This document shows, piece by piece, positions 1 through 4,253 of a stretch of 5,662 nucleotides of DNA. A model generated the notes under the pieces. The model saw only the letters and a list, made by a program, of their open reading frames with translations. It was not told the DNA's origin and made no database searches. The DNA is from an uncultured Microcoleaceae cyanobacterium (GTDB lineage: Bacteria; Cyanobacteriota; Cyanobacteriia; Cyanobacteriales; Microcoleaceae). The stretch lies in assembly GCA_938083405.1 (NCBI GenBank), contig CALKCV010000411.1, positions 1 to 5,662 on the forward strand, written 5' to 3'. The stretch's first letter is position 1. Every line of letters begins with the position of its first letter. A program made the position numbers and the translations under genes.

Positions 1-165
1 GCGTCTAAGTTAGGTTTTAAAAGGGCGATTATTCCTAAAGGTCAGAAACCTCCCGATATGGGGATGAGTATTTTACCTGTTGGGAAGGTTATTGATGCGA
101 TTCTTGCAGCTATTCCAACTATGCCTGCAACTATGGGAAATAAAGAGACTACGATTGAATTTTGA
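1..165 (+). CDS. radA: DNA repair protein RadA (Sms), C-terminal end only
   Basis: The window opens inside this gene, and only the last 54 codons before the TGA at 163-165 are present. The visible peptide begins ASKLGFKRAIIPKG and continues with GMSILPVGKVIDAILAAI. This matches the end of the Lon-protease-like domain of RadA, where an 'aa..GF.rAi.P' strand precedes a 'v..v.dAl' helix. The family is a RecA-like, zinc-finger ATPase that helps branch migration and recombinational repair in the cytoplasm. Those domains lie outside the window, so the call rests on the tail alone. The last 15 or so residues after LAAIP are a low-complexity extension that I would expect to vary between species. A hairpin with a T-run lies 62 bp past the stop and could end the transcript. 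The next gene remnant is on the opposite strand (convergent). Confidence 0.75.
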   Translation, partial: ASKLGFKRAIIPKGQKPPDMGMSILPVGKVIDAILAAIPTMPATMGNKETTIEF

Positions 166-227
166 ATGGAGCCAAGAGAGCCGTTGTTAGTTGTTCGTCG
201 ATCCAGAGCGCTTGGTGTCTATTTTCT

Positions 228-249
228 GTGCGCCATTGCGCACTTTTTT
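228..249 (+). terminator. Hairpin plus T6, possible radA terminator; copy 1 of a palindromic repeat
   Basis: GTGCGC (228-233) pairs with GCGCAC (238-243) across a CATT loop and is followed directly by six T (244-249). That is a small intrinsic-terminator shape for the radA transcript. The same palindrome recurs at 841-856 and 892-907 with loop AAAT, so this is also a member of a dispersed repeat family. Its T-run touches the last codon of the DUF5615 remnant on the other strand. A 6-bp stem is short, so terminator strength is uncertain. Confidence 0.5.
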
Positions 250-402
250 AATATAACTCCAAACAATCCAAGTTGGGATTGGAAGCTAACTCTCGTATGG
301 CCTCTACTCCAGAACGCAAAATAGATTCAACTTTTCGGTAAAAATATCTGCCAGTCGCTAGACTAACTTTCTGCTTAGATTTTGGTCGAATAGTAATTTC
401 AA
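248..402 (-). pseudogene. Decayed DUF5615 (PIN-like/Mut7-C-like) toxin gene
   Basis: The start is TTG at 402, overlapping the DUF433 stop by 4 bp (TTGA), which is the usual translational coupling in such modules. The first 14 codons read (M)KLLFDQNLSRKLV, the signature N-terminus of DUF5615 proteins. Codon 15 is TAG (358-360), where related proteins commonly have a sense codon; RLADIF follows. The reading frame then changes: in the +2 frame, VESILRSGVEAIREL and then LDCLELY run to a TAA at 248-250, matching the family's C-terminal helix and its typical LELY-like end. Only about 48 of the usual 110 or so residues are recognisable. The middle, which in the family carries the conserved acidic KDADF-type motif, is missing at a junction near 331-340. 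With a nonsense codon, a frame change and an internal deletion, no functional toxin can be made. In the +2 frame there is no normal start codon upstream of the remnant, so a separate small gene is unlikely. Confidence 0.75.
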
Positions 403-629
403 TTTTCCCCCACCATCGCCACTAAACGATGTTCTCTATCGGCGGCATATTCAAGACTTGCTTTAATATCTTCTTCGGTTAATTCTGGGAAATCGTCTAA
501 TATCTCTGCAAAAGACATTCCCGCCGCTAACCATCCCAAGATATCGTAAACTGTGATTCGCATTCTTCTAATACAAGGTTTTCCACCACGCTTATCTGGT
601 TCTATGGTAACGATTTTTTTATAGCTCAT
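399..629 (-). CDS. DUF433 family antitoxin-like protein
   Basis: This 76-residue protein contains the DUF433 pattern: an N-terminal strand KKIVTIEPDKRGGKPCIR (residues 4-21), then RITVYDILGWLAAGMS and a second helical unit EILDDFPELTEEDIKASLEYAADRE. The fold is a small winged or homeodomain-like helix-turn-helix, normally the DNA-binding antitoxin of a pair with a DUF5615 PIN-like nuclease. The motif is usually GKPCIRGTRI; here it is GKPCIRRMRI, a mild variation. Length is normal and the frame is intact. I see no clear Shine-Dalgarno before the ATG at 629; the leader is A-rich. Its expected toxin partner overlaps its stop codon but is broken, so this is an orphan antitoxin. It may still repress its own promoter or neutralise related toxins elsewhere; both are inferences. 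Confidence 0.85.
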   Translation of the reverse strand: MSYKKIVTIEPDKRGGKPCIRRMRITVYDILGWLAAGMSFAEILDDFPELTEEDIKASLEYAADREHRLVAMVGEN

Positions 630-695
630 TATTTTATTTTTTTGAGTTAATTTACCAATTTAATTCTAACCAAAAGCGATAAGCGATCGCGGTAA

Positions 696-821
696 CTACC
701 ATTCTAATTCAGGAGTATTCTCCTTAAATTTTTTGAACCTCTCCATGTGTTGAATAAACCAGTCTGTTATTTCTTGGTATTGGCGATCGCTAGAAATAAA
801 ATTCGCCAGACTTTTCGACAA
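696..821 (-). pseudogene. Possible remnant of an unidentified coding region (41 codons)
   Basis: A minus-strand frame from TTG at 821 to TAG at 696-698 reads as a protein-like hydrophilic helix. It includes RQYQEITDWFIQHMERFKKF and ends KENTPELEW. The mix of aromatic, acidic and basic residues looks more like real coding sequence than the overlapping frames do. There is no Shine-Dalgarno, an in-frame TGA stands directly before the TTG, and the palindromic repeats begin just upstream. I therefore see it as a possible 3' end of a gene disrupted by repeat expansion. I do not recognise a family, and it could be chance. Confidence 0.25.
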
Positions 822-840
822 TCAACCCCCACCACTTTTT

Positions 841-856
841 GTGCGCAAATGCGCAC
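841..856. repeat. Palindromic repeat, copy 2
   Basis: GTGCGCAAATGCGCAC forms a 6-7 bp stem (GTGCGCA/TGCGCAC) with a 2-4 nt loop. It is preceded by TTTTT and followed by ATTTTT. The core is identical to copy 3, which starts 51 bp further on, and nearly identical to copy 1 at 228-243. Confidence 0.85.
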
Positions 857-891
857 ATTTTTCCGAATGGCTCTACCTATCTCCAGTTTTT

Positions 892-913
892 GTGCGCAAA
901 TGCGCACTTTTTT
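892..913. repeat. Palindromic repeat, copy 3, with T6
   Basis: GTGCGCAAATGCGCAC (892-907) is followed by six T (908-913) and then AACC. The right-hand flank, GCGCACTTTTTTAA, is shared with copy 1. On the plus strand this is intrinsic-terminator-like, although no plus-strand gene precedes it closely. Confidence 0.85.
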
Positions 914-978
914 AACCGAACTTGGGGCAGTTGTGCCGATGCACCGATAATAATAGACGAAAATTGAGAGCCTCCCCC

Positions 979-1011
979 AGAAACCCGGTTTTTTCAAAAA
1001 ACCGGGTTTCT
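979..1011. repeat. 33-bp perfect inverted repeat downstream of hemA
   Basis: The arm AGAAACCCGGTTTTTT (979-994) is the exact complement of AAAAAACCGGGTTTCT (996-1011), with a single C between them. It lies 17 bp past the hemA stop on the minus strand and could fold into a very stable RNA hairpin that ends or protects the hemA transcript. From memory, similar GAAACCCGGTTTCTT-type palindromes are abundant in Oscillatoria-like cyanobacteria, so this is probably a member of a dispersed repeat family rather than a dedicated terminator. There is no separate U-tract after it on the minus strand; the U-run is inside the stem. Confidence 0.85.
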
Positions 1012-1027
1012 TAACTTCTAATTTTTC

Positions 1028-2326
1028 CTAACTGTATTGACTTCCAGAACTAATTTCCGACTCCAAATTAAACAAAGTTTGCAGAGTTTGCATCGCCCGC
1101 CTGCGCGCTTCAATATCCTGTTGGGCTCTTAACTGTACCATCGGATCGTGCAAAATCTTGTTCACAATTCCTCTGGTTAAAGCCTCAATTACTTCCTGAT
1201 GTCTTTCGGCAAATTCCGAACCCAAACGCGATAATGCTTTCTCCAATTCTTGCTCGCGAATGCCCTCTATCTTTTGCCGCAAACAATTAATTGTCGGTAC
1301 AGTTTCCAAACTGCTCCACCATACCTCAAAAGCTTCTACTTCTTCCTCCAATAATACCTCAGCTTCCATTGCCATTTTGCGGCGAGATTCTTGATTTTGA
1401 GCGACTACTTCTTTCAAGTCATCCACATTAAAAGAACGAATATTAGCCAACTCGCTTACATCAGTTGCCACATTTCTCGGCACGGAAATATCTACCAACA
1501 TTAAAGAGCGATCGCCTGCTAAAACCGGTTCTAAATTGCTTTTATTGAGAATAGGTTCCGTAGCTCCCGTACTCGTGAAAACTATATCGGACTTTTGAAT
1601 TATTTCCATCATTTCCGATAGCTCGTACACGGGAATATTTACTTCGCAAAATTTACTCGTCAATTCCCGCGCCCGTCCCAAAGAACGATTAATAATGGAA
1701 ATATTAGTTGCTCCCTTTGAGATTAAATGCTGAACCAGCAACCGAGACATTTTACCCGCACCGACGATCGCCACTCGATAATCTGCGATAGTTTCGAGTT
1801 TCATCATTACCAATTCTACTGCTGCGGAACTAATAGAAACCGCACCAGTACCAATACTGGTCTCGGTTCGCACCCTTTTTCCTGCAGTAATTGCCTGTTT
1901 GAATAAACGATTGAGTATCCTGCCTACTCCTTTATATTGCTGTCCTAGTTTATGAGTTTGTTTTACTTGGGCTAAAATTTGCCCTTCTCCTAATACCAAA
2001 CTATCGAGTCCTGCAGCTACTCGCATCAAATGCATGACTGCATCTTCATGGAGCAACATAAATAGATGAGGTCGCAGTTCTTTTATGGGTAATTTGCTCG
2101 ATTCTGAAAGGAAATGAATAACTTCTCTAATTCCAGGCTGCATTTCCGAAGCTACTACATAAATTTCTAAACGGTTGCAAGTGCTAAGAATAGCAACTTC
2201 TTGAATATGAGTGCCATTGCAGAGGTTAGCAAACGCGCTTTCTATTTCGGCTTCTGGAATGCTTAATTTTTCCCTGACTTCTACTGGGGCTGTTTTGTGG
2301 CTCAGTCCGATTACAGCAATATTCAT
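1028..2326 (-). CDS. hemA: Glutamyl-tRNA reductase
   Basis: The enzyme uses NADPH to reduce glutamyl-tRNA(Glu) to glutamate-1-semialdehyde, the first committed step of 5-aminolevulinate, heme and chlorophyll synthesis in the cytoplasm. The 432 residues are normal for the family. The N-terminal catalytic domain opens with MNIAVIGLSHKTAPVEVRE and carries the nucleophile Cys50 in ILSTCNRLEIY (46-56). The conserved segment GLDSLVLGEGQILAQ follows at 106-120. The NADPH-binding fold has GAGKMS at 189-194 and DISVPRNV at 279-286. The C-terminal dimerisation domain is a helix rich in Glu and Arg (about 316-420). No active-site residue appears lost. The ATG at 2326 matches the family N-terminus exactly, although no good Shine-Dalgarno precedes it. 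It follows glpX on the same strand after 89 bp of repeats, so co-transcription is likely. It carries one HIP1 site. Confidence 0.97.
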   Translation of the reverse strand: MNIAVIGLSHKTAPVEVREKLSIPEAEIESAFANLCNGTHIQEVAILSTCNRLEIYVVASEMQPGIREVIHFLSESSKLPIKELRPHLFMLLHEDAVMHLMRVAAGLDSLVLGEGQILAQVKQTHKLGQQYKGVGRILNRLFKQAITAGKRVRTETSIGTGAVSISSAAVELVMMKLETIADYRVAIVGAGKMSRLLVQHLISKGATNISIINRSLGRARELTSKFCEVNIPVYELSEMMEIIQKSDIVFTSTGATEPILNKSNLEPVLAGDRSLMLVDISVPRNVATDVSELANIRSFNVDDLKEVVAQNQESRRKMAMEAEVLLEEEVEAFEVWWSSLETVPTINCLRQKIEGIREQELEKALSRLGSEFAERHQEVIEALTRGIVNKILHDPMVQLRAQQDIEARRRAMQTLQTLFNLESEISSGSQYS

Positions 2327-2350
2327 AAAATAGTTTCAATCGGTTTGCTA

Positions 2351-2410
2351 AATGGGTAATGGGTAATTAACAATCAACAATTGTTAATTGTTAATTGTTA
2401 ATTCTTAATT
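2351..2410. repeat. Heptanucleotide repeats between glpX and hemA
   Basis: Two runs are visible. ATGGGTA-type heptamers occupy about 2352-2366. TTGTTAA occurs three times in tandem (2381-2387, 2388-2394, 2395-2401), followed by a degenerate TTCTTAA (2402-2408). The inverted form TTAACAATCAACAA (2367-2380) abuts the tandem and can pair with it with one mismatch, giving a cruciform or hairpin. This resembles the short tandemly repeated heptamers known from filamentous cyanobacteria. It fills most of the 89-bp spacer and could attenuate or stabilise the glpX-hemA transcript. Confidence 0.8.
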
Positions 2411-2415
2411 AGTTC

Positions 2416-3453
2416 TTATCTCAACTGGATGTATTTCGGTTTTTCAAACATGTGGACCGTATCCACAAACCGAGCAGTTTTTGACTGAGAAGAAATAACT
2501 AAACTTTGGGTACGAGCGCCACCGCCAAAGAAGCGAACTCCTTCCATTAAAGTACCGGGGGTAATGCCGCAAGCTGCAAATAGCACTGTTTCTCCAGATG
2601 CTAATTCTTCGGCATTATAAACTTTATCGGGGTCTTCAATACCCATTTCTGTGAGTCGGTCGAGATTACCTTGTTTGCTTTCGCCAATCAGACCTGTTTT
2701 TACAACTTCTGGATCGTAAATTAACTGTCCTTGGAAGTGACCTCCCAGACAGCGCATTGCTGCTGCGGAGATAACTCCTTCTGGTGCGGCACCGATGCCC
2801 ATAAGAGCGTGAATATTGCTACCTGAAAAACCACAAGAAACAGCAGCGGAGACATCTCCATCGGCAATCAAGCGCACCCTGGCCCCTGCTTTACGGATTT
2901 CACTAATTAGATCTTTGTGACGGGGGCGATCCATGACCACTACCACCAGTTCTTCAACGGCACGATCCAGACAGTCTGAGATAATCTGTAGGTTTTCGGT
3001 GGCGGACTTGTTAATATCTACATGGTTTTTGGCCGCTTGTGGTGCGGCTAATTTCTTCATATAGAAGTCTGGGGCTGCAAATAAACCGCCTTTTTCGGAA
3101 ATGGCGAGGACTGCCATGGAACCGTTTTGACCGTAGGCCACTAGGTTAGTACCTTCGCAGGGGTCAACGGCGATGTCAATTTCTACTAATTCATCTGGGT
3201 TGCAGTAGTTCTTAGCATCTTCTTGGGTGCATATCCCTACTTCTTCGCCAATGTAGAGCATTGGGGCGTCGTCTCGTTCTCCTTCACCGATGACGATCCG
3301 ACCGCGCATGTGGATTTGGTTCATCCGATTGCGCATAGCTTCCACAGCTACTTGGTCGGCAGTATTTTTTTCTCCTTTACCCATCCAACGGGCCGAAGCG
3401 ATCGCTGCTTGTTCGACTACTTCGATAATTTCTAAACCGATTACGTTATCCAC
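2416..3453 (-). CDS. glpX: Class II fructose-1,6-/sedoheptulose-1,7-bisphosphatase (GlpX type)
   Basis: This is the bifunctional cyanobacterial Calvin-cycle phosphatase. It removes the C1 phosphate from fructose-1,6- and sedoheptulose-1,7-bisphosphate in the cytoplasm, with a divalent metal. The 345 residues are full length. Visible motifs are GEKNTADQVAV (27-37; Lys29, Asp33), the metal site GEGERDDAP (56-64; Glu57), DPCEGT (97-102; Asp97, Glu100) and GAAPEGVISAAA (221-232; Glu225), aligned by family knowledge to the metal and phosphate ligands of E. coli GlpX. There are seven cysteines: 75, 84, 99, 161, 207, 235 and 295. Cys75 and Cys99 sit where I recall a redox-sensitive pair in the Synechocystis enzyme. 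The start is GTG at 3453: an in-frame TAA lies three codons upstream and AGGA sits 9 nt before it. It heads a likely glpX-hemA unit and is divergent from the thioredoxin gene. One HIP1 site lies inside it. Confidence 0.96.
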   Translation of the reverse strand: MDNVIGLEIIEVVEQAAIASARWMGKGEKNTADQVAVEAMRNRMNQIHMRGRIVIGEGERDDAPMLYIGEEVGICTQEDAKNYCNPDELVEIDIAVDPCEGTNLVAYGQNGSMAVLAISEKGGLFAAPDFYMKKLAAPQAAKNHVDINKSATENLQIISDCLDRAVEELVVVVMDRPRHKDLISEIRKAGARVRLIADGDVSAAVSCGFSGSNIHALMGIGAAPEGVISAAAMRCLGGHFQGQLIYDPEVVKTGLIGESKQGNLDRLTEMGIEDPDKVYNAEELASGETVLFAACGITPGTLMEGVRFFGGGARTQSLVISSQSKTARFVDTVHMFEKPKYIQLR

Positions 3454-3462
3454 AAATATTTA

Positions 3463-3466
3463 TCCT
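3463..3466 (-). promoter_or_regulatory. Ribosome-binding site of glpX
   Basis: AGGA lies 9 nt before the GTG at 3453. An in-frame TAA (3460-3462) lies between this site and the GTG, so no longer product is possible and the site fixes the non-ATG start. Confidence 0.75.
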
Positions 3467-3505
3467 ACTTATCAACAGCGGGGACTCGAAAGCCTTGTTT
3501 TCTTT

Positions 3506-3544
3506 GGGGCTCCCAGTTTTTAACTCTATCAGATAGCGAGCCCC
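3506..3544. promoter_or_regulatory. Dyad in the glpX 5' leader
   Basis: GGGGCTC (3506-3512) is complementary to GAGCCCC (3538-3544). The 25-nt interval between them contains its own small palindrome, CTATCAGATAG (3526-3536). In the glpX transcript this could fold as a stem with a nested hairpin about 50-90 nt before the start codon. The role is unknown; an RNA leader element or an operator are both possible. Confidence 0.4.
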
Positions 3545-3567
3545 GCTTTGGACTGTGGAGGGATTCT

Positions 3568-3639
3568 GTTAATGTTAAGTTTTATTACATTGGCAAACAT
3601 GGCCCCAGGCAGGCTGCCATTGCCAAATTAAGCATTAAC
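3568..3639. promoter_or_regulatory. Nested dyad in the glpX/thioredoxin divergent region
   Basis: GTTAATG (3568-3574) pairs with CATTAAC (3633-3639), TTGGCA (3590-3595) with TGCCAA (3621-3626), and ATGGC (3599-3603) with GCCAT (3616-3620). An alternative inner palindrome is GGCAG-G-CTGCC (3608-3618). The symmetry is centred between the two divergent genes, as expected for a shared operator or a cruciform-forming site. Inside the left arm, GTTAAGTT-TT-ATTACATT (3574-3591) loosely resembles the HLR1 direct repeat bound by RpaB, with two mismatches in the first half. No function is proven. Confidence 0.45.
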
Positions 3640-3654
3640 ATAAGTAAAAGTGGC

Positions 3655-3660
3655 TATAGT
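3655..3660 (+). promoter_or_regulatory. Possible -10 element of the thioredoxin promoter
   Basis: TATAGT (3655-3660) fits a sigma-70-type -10 box. The best -35 candidate, TTAACA (3635-3640), is only 14 bp away, which is short, so this may be an activator-dependent promoter or not a promoter at all. If used, the 5' untranslated leader would be about 140 nt and would include both small hairpins that follow. Confidence 0.3.
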
Positions 3661-3669
3661 AAGATGAGA

Positions 3670-3730
3670 ACTGTTGAAGGAAACAGTATTAGCGATTTTC
3701 AAAGGTTAAATCCATTGAAGAGATTTAACC
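3670..3730 (+). promoter_or_regulatory. Two hairpins in the thioredoxin 5' leader
   Basis: ACTGTT (3670-3675) pairs with AACAGT (3682-3687) around a 6-nt loop. Further on, GGTTAAATC (3704-3712) pairs perfectly with GATTTAACC (3722-3730) around the 9-nt loop CATTGAAGA. No T-run follows the second stem, so it is not a simple terminator. It may be an operator or an mRNA-stability element. It ends 79 nt before the GTG start. Confidence 0.45.
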
Positions 3731-3796
3731 CGAGTCAAGCAAACTAACTTTTATGATTAGAAGTGTTTAAACTTTTTGTAGGAAAAAAACGCTATT

Positions 3797-3802
3797 AAAG
3801 GA
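3797..3802 (+). promoter_or_regulatory. Ribosome-binding site of the thioredoxin gene
   Basis: AAAGGA lies 7 nt before the GTG at 3810. An in-frame TGA at 3804-3806 rules out an upstream start, and the next in-frame ATG is at residue 46, past the active site. This site therefore fixes GTG as the start. Confidence 0.8.
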
Positions 3803-3809
3803 TTGAAAA

Positions 3810-4139
3810 GTGACAGACAACGTTTTAATAATTAAAGATTCTGAGTGGGAAACCGAGGTCCAAAAGTCTGAAAAACCCGTGTTGGTTTATTTTTGGGCGA
3901 GTTGGTGCGGGCCGTGTAAATTAGTGGCCCCATCGGTAGAAAAAATGGCGGCTGATTATGGCTCACGCCTCAAGGTCATCAAAATGGAAATAGACCCCAA
4001 CCCAGAGTCGGTGAAAAAGTCGAAGGTGGAAGGGGTTCCAGCACTGAGATTTTTTAAAAATGGTCAAGTTGTTGCTTCCCATGAAGGAGCTATTACTAAG
4101 GATAAATTAGCAGGATTGATAGAAGCTAACTTGTCTTAG
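3810..4139 (+). CDS. Thioredoxin, probably x-type
   Basis: This is a single-domain thioredoxin of 109 residues, the standard length. The redox-active site is WCGPCK (32-37; Cys33 and Cys36), preceded by PVLVYFWAS. The cis-proline lies in EGVPALR (74-80; Pro77), and FFKNGQVV forms the following strand. The protein is cytoplasmic, with no signal peptide, and passes electrons from a thioredoxin reductase to target disulfides. The VEGVPALR context, the EIDPNPESVKK segment and the EGAITKDKL tail differ from the GIPTL of m-type thioredoxins and look like the x-type (TrxX/TrxB) group of cyanobacteria and chloroplasts, which is linked to peroxiredoxin reduction. I give that subtype moderate weight. 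The gene is divergent from glpX, a possible redox-controlled target. An aminotransferase gene follows 114 bp downstream on the same strand and may be co-transcribed. Confidence 0.93.
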   Translation: MTDNVLIIKDSEWETEVQKSEKPVLVYFWASWCGPCKLVAPSVEKMAADYGSRLKVIKMEIDPNPESVKKSKVEGVPALRFFKNGQVVASHEGAITKDKLAGLIEANLS

Positions 4140-4187
4140 TCCGGGGCTCCAAAGATCGTTTATCCATTTTTGGCATCCTAAAGTAGG

Positions 4188-4211
4188 GTTGGGTTGCGCT
4201 GCGCGCCCAAC
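4188..4211. repeat. GTTGGG...CCCAAC palindromic repeat
   Basis: GTTGGG (4188-4193) and CCCAAC (4206-4211) flank GCGC-T-GCGC (4196-4204). This gives a GC-rich imperfect hairpin in the spacer between the thioredoxin and aminotransferase genes. Similar GTTGGGCTGCGC-type elements are, from memory, dispersed in many cyanobacterial genomes. There is no T-run, so read-through is likely. A TTG at 4194 inside it is a false start for the next gene. Confidence 0.75.
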
Positions 4212-4253
4212 CAGAGATCGCCAGACTATAGAAATTTCAACACAAACAAGATA

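Larger units (their letters stand above)
630..1027. other. 398-bp intergenic stretch with repeats and no convincing gene
   Basis: Open frames exist on both strands between about 747 and 997, but they overlap each other and lack ribosome-binding sites. They also translate the palindromic repeats into duplicated peptides (VRICAQK on the minus strand), so I treat them as artefacts. The stretch holds two HIP1 octamers (683-690, 783-790), two copies of the GTGCGCAAATGCGCAC palindrome, a possible 41-codon gene remnant at 696-821 (-), and the long inverted repeat at 979-1011. The upstream region of the DUF433 gene is AT-rich, and I could not assign a promoter with confidence. Confidence 0.7.

Noticed and set aside
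248..410. A separate small gene in the +2 frame ending in LELY
   Set aside because: The frame reads plausibly but has no standard start codon before the TTG within the C-terminal fragment, and its end matches DUF5615, so a decayed toxin explains it better.
828..913. CRISPR array suggested by two identical palindromic units 51 bp apart
   Set aside because: There are only two adjacent copies of a 16-bp core, a third distant copy and no cas genes. Flanks are T-tracts and not spacers of regular length.
747..997. Overlapping open frames on both strands (67 and 76 codons)
   Set aside because: They overlap each other, lack ribosome-binding sites and owe their length to the palindromic repeats (duplicated VRICAQK). 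I recognise no family.
3223..3523. Plus-strand open frames opposite the glpX 5' end
   Set aside because: They are antisense shadows of a confidently identified gene.
4227..4232. TATAGA as a -10 box of a separate aminotransferase promoter
   Set aside because: No -35 element lies at the expected distance; the upstream sequence there is the GC-rich palindrome.
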